The translations under genes were made by a program, and so were the position numbers. DNA of 52,087 nt from Leptospiraceae bacterium. GTDB taxonomy: Bacteria > Spirochaetota > Leptospiria > Leptospirales > Leptospiraceae. The stretch lies in assembly GCA_947458405.1 (NCBI GenBank), contig CANGZW010000013.1, positions 1-52,087 on the forward strand, written 5' to 3'. Of this stretch, positions 19,401 to 26,633 are shown piece after piece (position 1 is the stretch's first letter; the number at the start of each line of letters is the position of its first letter). The notes beneath the pieces were generated by a model. It was given only the letters and a program-made list of their open reading frames with translations, was not told the DNA's origin and did no database searches.

Positions 19401-19905
19401 TACGAAAAAAAATGAGGAGTTCGTAAACTTTAAATTAGAAGACTATTCTGGAGAAATTGATTGCACTTTGTTTCCAAAAAATTATGCAAAATTTAAAGAT
19501 TTAATAAAAGAAGACCAGGCTGTATTTATAAAAGGGATTTTGGACAAGGTTGAAATCGGAGAGACTGATTTACGAGGACAAATCTTAGTAAATACAGTAG
19601 AAGTTTTGGATGATGAGAATCTTGATAAAAAACTAGAAAAATCCCTTCATATAAAAATAAGTACAAATGAGTTTAATGATATTTCAATTATAAACAAACT
19701 TTATAGTGTACTGACATCTTTTAAAGGTTCTTCAAATGTATATTTTCATATCATAAATGGAAGTAGTACAAAAAGGGTAATAAGAGCACATTCTCATTAT
19801 AACGTTGAATTGAATAAAGAAATGTTTCAAAAACTATCCGAGATGGTTGGAACTAGTAATATTTATTATACAATAGGCGAAGAATTAAAAAAACTAACAG
19901 GCTAA
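16405..19905 (+). CDS. dnaE: DNA polymerase III alpha subunit
   Basis: DnaE is the main replicative polymerase. The 1166-residue protein starts with a PHP domain ([27 protein letters not shown]). The C-family catalytic core has [10 protein letters not shown] and the Asp pair in PDVDTDF near residues 398-404. A helix-hairpin-helix region, an OB domain ([18 protein letters not shown]...FVNFKLED) and a short C-terminal domain follow. Lack of an exonuclease insert marks it as DnaE, not PolC. The start is TTG at 16405, 9 nt after AGGA. A nearby ATG at 16398 is in another frame and stops after five codons. It converges with an M23 gene, with 4 nt between the stops and no hairpin. Confidence 0.97.
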   Translation: MLPKDFTHLHLHTTYSMLDGAIRIPDLMKYVKQSGMSSVAITDHGNMYGAIEFYKEAEKHGIKPIIGSEFYVSRNRSEEKELDTIPDGNAYHLILLAKNDIGYHNLIRLSSRSFTEGFYKKPRIDYDLLSRNSEGLICLTACLAGEVQRKIIEGNDSASIGLANQLNEIFNKEDFYLEIQNHGIKEQQIVAKKLYEFSKSQGIPLVLTNDSHFLHKEDQSAQDILLRIGTQKKINDEMRFGFNSEFYVKTPEEMASIFPEIPEAFQNTLNIRDKCDLKLNFGNHLLPEFKVPEGYDSDSYLSKLVEEGIKVKYKMITEEIRKRVDFEMNTIKNMRFSGYFLIVQDYINFAKKSGIPVGPGRGSAAGSIVAYAIGITNVEPLRYGLLFERFLNPDRKDMPDVDTDFCVEKREEVINYIKEKYGENKVGQIITFNSMAAKASLKDVARVLNISFQESNEITKAFPPKFDTIEEALEMSNELKSIRDRNETNKKLFIIASKLEGNYRQPGRHAAGVVISPEPLETIVPLSTVAEKGKSNRSIVTQYDKDQLESIGLIKMDILGLQNLTTLDTAIKIIETRHNIKINPDEIPLDDSNTFSVLRKANTLGIFQLESNGMTDLVARSQVSSFEEIVALIALYRPGPMDSGMLSDYLDRKSGKLKVVYPHPSCEPILKETYGVTVYQEQVMSISRIVGNFTMGESDQLRKAMAKKKADLMDPLRKKFIDGAVKNGHEEKWAKELFDLLEKFGGYGFNKSHSVAYALITYQTAYFKANYPTEYMTALMESVIDDTSKIVKFINNSREMGIKILNPDVNESMAVFSIPENNTIRFGISALKGVGNLAATAIIDGRNKVNGFKDITSFLLNVDTHFLNKKVLDALIQAGALDSFGYTRKCLFESLDTLINFSVREKTRALEGQGDLFLGAGSSKFNHLQLPKDAEEWSIDEKLRREKLILGLFLSGHPLDKYAKKLKTLSSFTIEKADGLSSGAKIEICGLITKPEVKFTKKNEEFVNFKLEDYSGEIDCTLFPKNYAKFKDLIKEDQAVFIKGILDKVEIGETDLRGQILVNTVEVLDDENLDKKLEKSLHIKISTNEFNDISIINKLYSVLTSFKGSSNVYFHIINGSSTKRVIRAHSHYNVELNKEMFQKLSEMVGTSNIYYTIGEELKKLTG

Positions 19906-19909
19906 ACTT

Positions 19910-20863
19910 TTATTTTATTCTGTTTACATTGAAAGTAAAATATTTTATACTTTGGTTTCCATTAAAATCTTCAGCTCTAACCTCAATATTATTTTGACCC
20001 GATCTAAAATTTAAATCCCCAATATAGTAATTCCCTTTATAATATAAGTCATCAAATCTTAAGCCTGTTTCATTAGTCCAATACTGACCCTCTAAAGAAA
20101 TAGAATCAAATTTACTTTTTTTTATGACCTTATTATTTACTGAAAATTCAACTATGTGAACACCCCTTTTTTGGCCAGATTTTTCACCTGTATCATGTAT
20201 ATTGATAGTAATAGGAAATTCTCTTGAGATATTTATATTTTCACCATCATTTATATATGTATAATTTTCTCCATTGGTAAGAATAAGACTACCAATAAAA
20301 GGAGGCTTTGAATCTTCCACTTTTGATAAAATCGTAAGTGGATTAATAATTCGTCTTCCATTTTCTTTGGCTATAATAAAATGTAAGTGAGATCCACTGG
20401 AGTGTCCTGTATTACCAGTTTTTCCGATAACATCCCCTTTTTTGATAATTCTCCTGTTTAGAAAATCATCCTCTCTACCTTCCTTTAGGTGGTAATAAGC
20501 AGAAAGCATTCCATTCCCATGATTGATCCAAATGCAATTTCCACTTCCAAATTCTCCCGAGAAGGGGTTATCGCTCATATACCGAGAATATACGATTGTG
20601 CCGGAACCAATACTCAGTATATTTTCATTATCCGATGATATATCTACTCCATTGTGAAAGTGATCACCTCTTGATTCACCAAATAATGAAGTTAATCTGT
20701 TGGAGAGAGAGTCAGTTAGAATCGGCCAATTAAAGTCTAGGGTTTCGGAGTTTAAATAATAAAGTGGGGAGCCAATAAGTAAAATAATTAAAAAATTATA
20801 AATGAGATTATTTTTTTTATGTTTAAAGGATTGTAGTTTTCTGAAAATTAGTTTTAGGTTCAT
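19910..20863 (-). CDS. M23-family peptidase with C-terminal beta domain
   Basis: This predicted periplasmic peptidoglycan hydrolase has an N-terminal membrane anchor or uncleaved signal at about 18-37. A LytM domain (about 60-185) has HNGVD and SGSHLHF motifs, with HGNGMLSAYYHL supplying the remaining catalytic His. The C-terminal ~120 residues form an added beta-sandwich-like region (KRGVHIVEFSVNN, NNIEVRAEDFNGNQS) resembling the Ig-like tails of some secreted M23 proteins. All metal ligands are present. No good ribosome site is visible. It is divergent from the sigma factor gene across 75 nt. Confidence 0.85.
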   Translation of the reverse strand: MNLKLIFRKLQSFKHKKNNLIYNFLIILLIGSPLYYLNSETLDFNWPILTDSLSNRLTSLFGESRGDHFHNGVDISSDNENILSIGSGTIVYSRYMSDNPFSGEFGSGNCIWINHGNGMLSAYYHLKEGREDDFLNRRIIKKGDVIGKTGNTGHSSGSHLHFIIAKENGRRIINPLTILSKVEDSKPPFIGSLILTNGENYTYINDGENINISREFPITINIHDTGEKSGQKRGVHIVEFSVNNKVIKKSKFDSISLEGQYWTNETGLRFDDLYYKGNYYIGDLNFRSGQNNIEVRAEDFNGNQSIKYFTFNVNRIK

Positions 20864-20880
20864 TTCTTTTTTTATTATTT

Positions 20881-20897
20881 AATAGATTTAGTCTATT
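20881..20897. promoter_or_regulatory. Short dyad between divergent M23 and sigma-factor genes
   Basis: AATAGA and TCTATT form a perfect 6-bp inverted repeat with a 5-nt centre in the 75-bp divergent gap, a position suited to an operator. It could be chance in such AT-rich DNA. Confidence 0.25.
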
Positions 20898-20938
20898 TTA
20901 ATTATAGAGATTAATTTATATTTACATCCATACATCTT

Positions 20939-21844
20939 ATGTCAATTTTTTCCGAAAAAAATATCAATGAAATAGTTACTTCTTGTGGAAAAGGAGATGC
21001 AGAGTCCTTAAATTATTTTTTTGAAAAGTATTCAGTAGAAATCTATAACTTTCCCATCCGAATATTTCATATGACAGAGGACGAGGCTGGAGATTATTTT
21101 ATTTATACCTTTGAAAGACTAAAAGATGGAAGGAAGTTTAGTCAGTTCAATCAAAAATCTAGTTTTAAAACATGGTTTTTTGCTGTTCTTCGGAATATGC
21201 TTATTGATTGGAAGAAAGGACAAAAAGAAGTAAAAACAACAAAAAGTTACAAAGTAAACAAGGATGGACAGGAATATTTTTCCATCGAGTCGGAATCCGA
21301 TGAATATTTTGAAAAAATACACACACAAACAGAAATTACTCAGGATTTTAATACAGTAGTTTCCTCTTTAAAAATTGAGAGTAGGGTATTGTTTAAATTA
21401 GCTTATATCTACTATTTAAATTTAAATGGGGAGGAGATAGAATATTTACTCCGGGTCTCGAGTTTAACCCAAGAAGAATTAAGGCAAAAAATATTTTCAA
21501 TTAGAGAATACTTAGTAGATAGGGACTCGGAATTGATAGAAGAAGAGTCTAAATTAACCTATATTTTTACCCAAATTCAGGAATTAGAATTTATTAAAAA
21601 AAATGGAGAAGTAAAAATATTTCAGGATAATCTTCCGGGAAAACATAAATTAGAAGAATCAATACATAAGAAAAGAGAGCAAAGAAGAAAATTATTGGAA
21701 AAAAGAGGAAAATCTCATTTTCCAATAAGAACACCATTTAAGATCATATCAGAGCTTCTTCCCATGAAAGAGATGGCTATCAGCCTTGCGTTGACCAGAA
21801 TAATTGAAAAAATTGAAATATTATTAAAAAATAGTGATAAATAA
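20939..21844 (+). CDS. ECF-like RNA polymerase sigma factor (first gene of CHAT operon)
   Basis: This is a predicted alternative sigma factor. Region 2 covers about residues 20-95: a helix reading AESLNYFFEKYSVEIYNF, then DEAGDYFIYTFERL, then KSSFKTWFFAVLRNMLIDWKK, which matches the -10 recognition and core-binding helices of ECF factors. Region 4 is divergent; a helix-turn-helix may lie at about 160-190 (LLRVSSLTQEELRQKIFSIREYL). A further ~110 residues follow, highly charged and ending in a helical segment, which is longer than usual ECF proteins. No ribosome site precedes ATG 20939. The next gene follows after 39 nt with AAGGAAA. It heads an operon with a candidate anti-sigma, a CHAT protease and a YkgJ protein. 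Confidence 0.82.
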   Translation: MSIFSEKNINEIVTSCGKGDAESLNYFFEKYSVEIYNFPIRIFHMTEDEAGDYFIYTFERLKDGRKFSQFNQKSSFKTWFFAVLRNMLIDWKKGQKEVKTTKSYKVNKDGQEYFSIESESDEYFEKIHTQTEITQDFNTVVSSLKIESRVLFKLAYIYYLNLNGEEIEYLLRVSSLTQEELRQKIFSIREYLVDRDSELIEEESKLTYIFTQIQELEFIKKNGEVKIFQDNLPGKHKLEESIHKKREQRRKLLEKRGKSHFPIRTPFKIISELLPMKEMAISLALTRIIEKIEILLKNSDK

Positions 21845-21883
21845 AATATTATTTTTTAGTCTAAATTTTCTAAGGAAATACTG

Positions 21884-22621
21884 ATGAAAGAAATAGGAAA
21901 AGAGAATATCCCCTGTGGTCATAACCAGAATCATTTTGAGGAAGACTTTGAATTAAATGAAAATTCACTTCATTGCGATAACTGTCTTGAGAGTTTGCTA
22001 GAAAAAGAGATAATAATTACATCAATTATAAAATATGAGATAGATGAGAGCTTACTTTCAGAGTCAGATAAAATTTCCAATGAGTTTTCAAGCCAAATTG
22101 AAAGTGATAAATATGAATTATTATCACAAAAATTAGAAAAAAAACCTCTTCCTGATTTTTTAAAAAATTATATAAATCTCAATCTAAATAATAAAAAAGA
22201 AAACCATAGTGATACAATTGTAGTTAGAATTTTTAAGGAAGGAGCTAGGCTCTTGCACACAGCATTTTTAGAATCTAATATAAATATTCAAAGAAATGTC
22301 TTACCCAGTGTAAGAGGAGGAGAATCTCCCACTTATATATCAATCAGAGAAAATTCTAATAAAGGGTTAGATTTAGTTTATAATGTAATGCGTGAAAATG
22401 AAAAAGAGGCCTATCTTTCTATTGATTTTAAAAACAATCCTTTTAATTATAATCAAGTTAATCTAAAAAAGAATAACAGATTTATTTATTCTAAAAAAAT
22501 TGATAACTCAGCTGTTGTTTCATTTTCTGGTTTAAAAGCTGGAGATTATTCTGTGGAGTTAAATGGTTCTGATTTTTCAAAACTAATTTGTATTACAATA
22601 CTTACTGATGAAATGATTTAA
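21884..22621 (+). CDS. Cys/His-rich protein in the anti-sigma position, candidate CHAT substrate
   Basis: I do not recognise a full-length family. The first 35 residues carry Cys11, His13, His17, His30, Cys31 and Cys34, a likely zinc site reminiscent of ZAS anti-sigma factors but not the exact HxxxCxxC pattern. A charged linker (about 50-105) follows. A C-terminal beta-rich domain at about 105-245 ends in SFSGLKAGDYSVEL and LICITILTDE. No TM helix is present, so the protein is soluble. Its place between a sigma factor and a protease, with 2 nt to the CHAT gene, suggests a sigma inhibitor that is removed by cleavage. That function is inference from gene order. Confidence 0.6.
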   Translation: MKEIGKENIPCGHNQNHFEEDFELNENSLHCDNCLESLLEKEIIITSIIKYEIDESLLSESDKISNEFSSQIESDKYELLSQKLEKKPLPDFLKNYINLNLNNKKENHSDTIVVRIFKEGARLLHTAFLESNINIQRNVLPSVRGGESPTYISIRENSNKGLDLVYNVMRENEKEAYLSIDFKNNPFNYNQVNLKKNNRFIYSKKIDNSAVVSFSGLKAGDYSVELNGSDFSKLICITILTDEMI

Positions 22622-22623
22622 AT

Positions 22624-24408
22624 ATGCTAGATATATTTATAGATAGAGTAGGAAATGTTAATGTATTTAATATATTGAATACAACTTCATCAGTTTCTAC
22701 ATCTCATATTCAATCTATAATTGACTCTGATTTAATAAATGAATACATAAAAGAAATTGAAAATATTGCAAGAATTTCCAGAACTTTAGATAATAAAAAT
22801 ACTAAATTTCCTGATTTATTAGGTGAACTCAAATCGTTGGGAGAGACTTTTTTTGATCAGTTTTTTCCCGATGAAATTTCTCGTGCATTGAGATTTACCA
22901 GTGAAAGATATCTACATTTAAATTTAGATTTAGGCTTGAAAGATATCCCTTGGGAAATGTTGTACGACGGACATCAGTTTTTAGGGGATAAGTTTTGCAT
23001 TGGAAAAACTGTAAAAGGGAGTACCGGAAATTTAAAAATAGAGGAATCTAAAAAAATAAAAATGCTTATAATTGCAGATCCTACTGAAGACTTAGAGTGG
23101 GCTCAAAGAGAAGGTGAAGAATTATTTAAAATTCTTTCAGAAAAAGTATCACAAAATTTATTAGAACTTCAGTATTTATCTGGAAGCCAAATTACAAAGC
23201 TAAAATTATTGAGTCATATCAAAGGAAAAAATATAATACACTATGCAGGGCATTTATTTTTTTCTGATGAGCCAATGGAAAATGGTTGGTTGTTATCTGG
23301 CAATAAAGTTTTAAAGGCAAGGGAAATTGTAAATAGTGGATTTGCGGCTAATCTTGTATTTAGTAATTCATGTCAATCTTCCAAGTCAATTGATACAAAT
23401 ATAAATAGTTCTATCATGAATTATTTTGCAGGATCATTTCTTTCTTCTGGGATAAATTCATTTATAGGAACAAATTGGGAAGTATCAGACAATAAAAAAA
23501 CATTAGATTTTACAAAGAGATTTTACCTAAATATTTTTAAAGGTATGTCATTAGGGGAGTCATTATTTCAGTCTAGAGAGTTTGCAAGAAGAAACTATGA
23601 ATCATGGGATATTACATGGGCGAATTACTCATTGCATGGTTCACCGATCAATATTTTACTTACCACAAAAAAAGAATCCAGTGCAAAAGTTATAAATTTA
23701 AATCTTATTAAAAAACATTTTCCCATTAATATTTCTCGAACATATATAAATTTTAGCATGAAAGATCAGATGAATGAAAGTGCTAAAGTATTGTATAAAA
23801 TGATACTGCAATCTTTTGAAGAGTTTTCAAAAATTATAGGAATTATTATTTTTAGTGATCATACACATAAATCACTAGGAAAAGTAAGTTTTGAATCTAA
23901 AGTCTCACTCCAAAAATGGTGGGAAAATATTTTTTTATGTATGAGTAATTTTAAAAAATTAGAAATTTCAATGATTCTAGATACTATTATGGGAATTCTT
24001 TCTACTCATCGAGATATGATTTTTAAAATGGTTAACTGGATGGAACTCTTTTCTAAGCAAGATTTACAAGAAGAAATAGTTCAGGGTTATCTAGTTACAT
24101 TTCAATATTATTATGAAAATATACTGATGGAATTAAATGAGTTTCAGAATATTCATTTGTACTACTTTCCAATTAATTCTAAATATTTTTATATAATGGA
24201 TGGTATAGATCCTATTGAATTACAGTTAGAATCTATGGATGAAAGTCTTTTAAAAATTAAAAATGAATTTAATGGAAAGGTTGTACTTTTTCATAAATTA
24301 AAAAAAAGTTTTTTATCATTGAATGGTTTAGTTCCTGATAATTCTGAAAATATGATCCATTCTTATAACTTAACTCTATCTAATTTTCCCACATATATAA
24401 CTACCTAA
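22624..24408 (+). CDS. CHAT-domain caspase-like protease
   Basis: This is a predicted cysteine protease of the CHAT/separase group. An N-terminal region (1-140) contains the DIPWEMLYDG segment that normally precedes CHAT cores. The protease core at about 145-345 has IIHYAGH with catalytic His210, and LVFSNSCQSS with catalytic Cys250. SFIGTNWEVSD and LHGSPIN complete the fold. The dyad is intact, so activity is expected. Residues ~350-594 match nothing I know; they are helical with no TPR repeats that I can see. It starts 2 nt after the Cys/His protein and ends 1 nt before the YkgJ gene, so expression is tightly coupled. Confidence 0.88.
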   Translation: MLDIFIDRVGNVNVFNILNTTSSVSTSHIQSIIDSDLINEYIKEIENIARISRTLDNKNTKFPDLLGELKSLGETFFDQFFPDEISRALRFTSERYLHLNLDLGLKDIPWEMLYDGHQFLGDKFCIGKTVKGSTGNLKIEESKKIKMLIIADPTEDLEWAQREGEELFKILSEKVSQNLLELQYLSGSQITKLKLLSHIKGKNIIHYAGHLFFSDEPMENGWLLSGNKVLKAREIVNSGFAANLVFSNSCQSSKSIDTNINSSIMNYFAGSFLSSGINSFIGTNWEVSDNKKTLDFTKRFYLNIFKGMSLGESLFQSREFARRNYESWDITWANYSLHGSPINILLTTKKESSAKVINLNLIKKHFPINISRTYINFSMKDQMNESAKVLYKMILQSFEEFSKIIGIIIFSDHTHKSLGKVSFESKVSLQKWWENIFLCMSNFKKLEISMILDTIMGILSTHRDMIFKMVNWMELFSKQDLQEEIVQGYLVTFQYYYENILMELNEFQNIHLYYFPINSKYFYIMDGIDPIELQLESMDESLLKIKNEFNGKVVLFHKLKKSFLSLNGLVPDNSENMIHSYNLTLSNFPTYITT

Positions 24409-24409
24409 A

Positions 24410-25120
24410 ATGTCTCTATGCCAATCTAAAAATACTTCATGTGGTGCTTGTTGTGGTATTTTTAATTTAGATTTGAATAAAGAAGAAATAAATGATTTAT
24501 TAAATCTTAGAACTTCTCAATTTAAATCAGATGTTGATTTTAAAAATAAATGGACTATTGCAGAATATAGAAAAAAAAGAGAAATTGAAGAATCATATGT
24601 ACTACGTAAAGATGATACTACATATGTATGCCCATTCTTAGGATTTATTGAAAATAAGAAAATTGGATGCATGATTCATCCATCTATTACTGGTGATCCT
24701 TTGAGTCAGAATTTTTCATTTTATGGATCAAGTATTTGTCAGGGTTATGAGTGTAAAAATAAAGAGAGAAAAGATATAGATCTCATTGAAAATTTAATCG
24801 AAGAACTTAAAATAGATTCTTATTATGAATACTCTAATATTTTTTCAGATCATATAACTTTAAGTTTAATCCTAGAGTTTTTTAATTCCTGTGGGTATGA
24901 CATAAAAAAAGTTTTGTTTGAAGAGAAAGATTTATTCTTAGAATTGTTAAATTATAAATTTAAAAAAGGGATTTTACTAAACCAAACATCTTTTGAATTT
25001 GAAGAAGCTACAGAGTTAAGTATATTAGATAGATTATTATTTAGATTGTCTATTGATTTAAAGGAAGATATATACAAGAGGCTTTTGGAAATTTCTAAAA
25101 ACCCCCTAAGGGGTTTTTAG
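24410..25120 (+). CDS. YkgJ-family cysteine-cluster protein
   Basis: This 236-residue protein has the metal-binding cysteine cluster of the YkgJ (zinc/iron-chelating) family: Cys4, then SCGACC at 10-15. Further Cys lie in TYVCPFLG, KIGCMIHP and SSICQGYEC, the last matching the distal CxxxxC part of the family. YkgJ biochemistry is poorly known; Fe-S or zinc binding is proposed. The C-terminal half (~110-236) is helical and has no recognised domain. It is the last gene of the sigma/CHAT operon, 1 nt after the CHAT stop. Its last eight codons form the operon terminator. It may act as a redox or metal sensor, or modify a partner. Confidence 0.8.
   Translation: MSLCQSKNTSCGACCGIFNLDLNKEEINDLLNLRTSQFKSDVDFKNKWTIAEYRKKREIEESYVLRKDDTTYVCPFLGFIENKKIGCMIHPSITGDPLSQNFSFYGSSICQGYECKNKERKDIDLIENLIEELKIDSYYEYSNIFSDHITLSLILEFFNSCGYDIKKVLFEEKDLFLELLNYKFKKGILLNQTSFEFEEATELSILDRLLFRLSIDLKEDIYKRLLEISKNPLRGF
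25097..25118. terminator. Strong intrinsic terminator inside the end of the YkgJ gene
   Basis: A 9-bp stem AAAAACCCC / GGGGTTTTT with a CTAA loop encodes the last residues (NPLRGF) and runs to the TAG. A/T tracts on both sides let it also serve the convergent phasin-like gene, whose stop is 9 nt away. Confidence 0.85.
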
Positions 25121-25128
25121 TGTAATTA

Positions 25129-25404
25129 TTATTTTTTTTCTTGGTTGTTTAATGCTTCATCTGCTTTAGCTTTAACTTCTTCAAATCTAGTTCTAGCTTC
25201 AGTGAGTAACTTATCTATCTCTTTAAATGCTTCTTCTGTGTATTTACGTATATTATTTGAAATTTCACTCTGATCTGCCGCACCTTTTTCTGAAAGGTCT
25301 TTTAGTCTGCTTTCAATTTGAGTAAATATCTTTTCTGATTCGGTTTTTACGCTTGATGCCGCTCCGATCATAAAGTTTAATGCATCTTTAATTTCTTTTT
25401 CCAT
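25129..25404 (-). CDS. Phasin-like coiled-coil protein
   Basis: This 91-residue, almost wholly helical protein (KEIKDALNFMIGAASSVKTE, then heptad-like charged repeats to ADEALNNQEKK) resembles the small phasin-related proteins of Leptospira and PhaF-type granule proteins. Such proteins coat polyhydroxyalkanoate granules or act as cytoplasmic scaffolds. No polyhydroxyalkanoate synthase is in the window, so the role is open. AGAGG precedes the ATG. Confidence 0.65.
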   Translation of the reverse strand: MEKEIKDALNFMIGAASSVKTESEKIFTQIESRLKDLSEKGAADQSEISNNIRKYTEEAFKEIDKLLTEARTRFEEVKAKADEALNNQEKK

Positions 25405-25505
25405 AGATTACCTCTATTATTAGATTATAGTATGTAAAAACAGGAAATGAGTGAATTAGTCAAGGAGGAAAATCTAAAAATGAACTCAGTTATATAGAAA
25501 ATTAC

Positions 25506-26627
25506 TTATTTACCCGGGGAGACAGTTGGTTTAGCATCACTTTTCTCTGCCTCTACCAATTTTTCTTTTATTTCTAAATTAGGAATGTGTTTTTTGATAT
25601 AATTAATTAAGTCTTTAGATTCTTCTTCAGAAGTTGTAAAAAACTGACACCCAATTCTAAATTGTTTCTCAGTGGGCTTAATATATCGAATACTAGCCCT
25701 GCATGTAATCTTTTCTTCTGCGGAGGCACAAAGCTCAAAAATGATTATGGCTCCAATAGAAAATAGCTTTCCAAAATTTGCAAAGTTGCTATGGAATATA
25801 CTAAATCCTTCCGAGTTTATGTCTAATATTAAACTAGCTTCTTTAGATTCGTTTATTATAGGTTTTGAGAAAATCTCTTTTTTTATATTAGAAGATAATG
25901 CATTTATTATCTTTAAAAACCCTTCATCCATTGGAATCTCATTCTGAGCAGTGAGATAACCGAATGTAAAAATATTCCTGAATTTCATTGGTAATGTTAT
26001 TTCAGATACTATTTTTTCATTTCCTTTCGCATTCCTTAGTTGATTCATATAGTCAACATACGTTACACAATCTTTGGGAACACATTCTGCATTTGATTTA
26101 TCAGGTATGAATATTATTTTTTCATGATCATTGAGTAATTTAAGTCTTACATCAACCCGTTCATGAATAAATAGTTCTAAAGTTGAAATTTTATCTTTAA
26201 CTTTAGAACTAAAGCCTTTGAGAATAGTATTAATTCTAACTGAATCCGAAACTAATGATTTAGCTATGTCAGACTGATTAGATATGTTAGTTATATAGAG
26301 TTTATTTGATTGGATTCTAGATAAGAGCCTTGCCGCAGGGAGGATTTTTAATGCAACAGGTTGGAGTATTTCAAAATTTCCATTTGTTCCTAAAAATTTA
26401 AAGGTAAATTTATATAATTTATCATCATTTGTAAAACTAATAATTCTTTCTTCAGAATCTGATCTTCCAACACTTCTTATTATGAATGTATCATTATTTA
26501 TACTAATTACTTTTACAGGGAATTGTTTACCATTGTATACCATAAAGACAGGAATATTTGTATAATTAGATTCAAAATTTTTTTTAATTACTTCCTTATC
26601 TTGAATTAAAGCGTCTTTATTTAGCAT
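25506..26627 (-). CDS. PilZ/DUF1577-like protein
   Basis: This 373-residue soluble protein is likely to be a cyclic-di-GMP-binding effector. An N-terminal YcgR-like beta domain (about 15-120) reads VFMVYNGKQFPVKVISIN and ILPAARLLSRI. A C-terminal PilZ-like barrel (about 260-345) has ASLILDINSEGFSI in place of the usual (D/N)xSxxG, and RASIRYIKP...QFRIGCQF. An Arg-rich N-terminal RxxxR anchor is not clear, so ligand binding is uncertain. Leptospira has a family (DUF1577) of this layout, which I recall but cannot check. It is the last gene of the mnmA operon. A GGDEF protein made near 31 kb could supply the nucleotide. Confidence 0.65.
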   Translation of the reverse strand: MLNKDALIQDKEVIKKNFESNYTNIPVFMVYNGKQFPVKVISINNDTFIIRSVGRSDSEERIISFTNDDKLYKFTFKFLGTNGNFEILQPVALKILPAARLLSRIQSNKLYITNISNQSDIAKSLVSDSVRINTILKGFSSKVKDKISTLELFIHERVDVRLKLLNDHEKIIFIPDKSNAECVPKDCVTYVDYMNQLRNAKGNEKIVSEITLPMKFRNIFTFGYLTAQNEIPMDEGFLKIINALSSNIKKEIFSKPIINESKEASLILDINSEGFSIFHSNFANFGKLFSIGAIIIFELCASAEEKITCRASIRYIKPTEKQFRIGCQFFTTSEEESKDLINYIKKHIPNLEIKEKLVEAEKSDAKPTVSPGK

Positions 26628-26633
26628 TTTTTC

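Noticed and set aside
20864-25130. CRISPR array or Cas genes near the sigma/CHAT operon
   Set aside because: No direct-repeat spacing pattern and no Cas-like frame in either strand around the operon.
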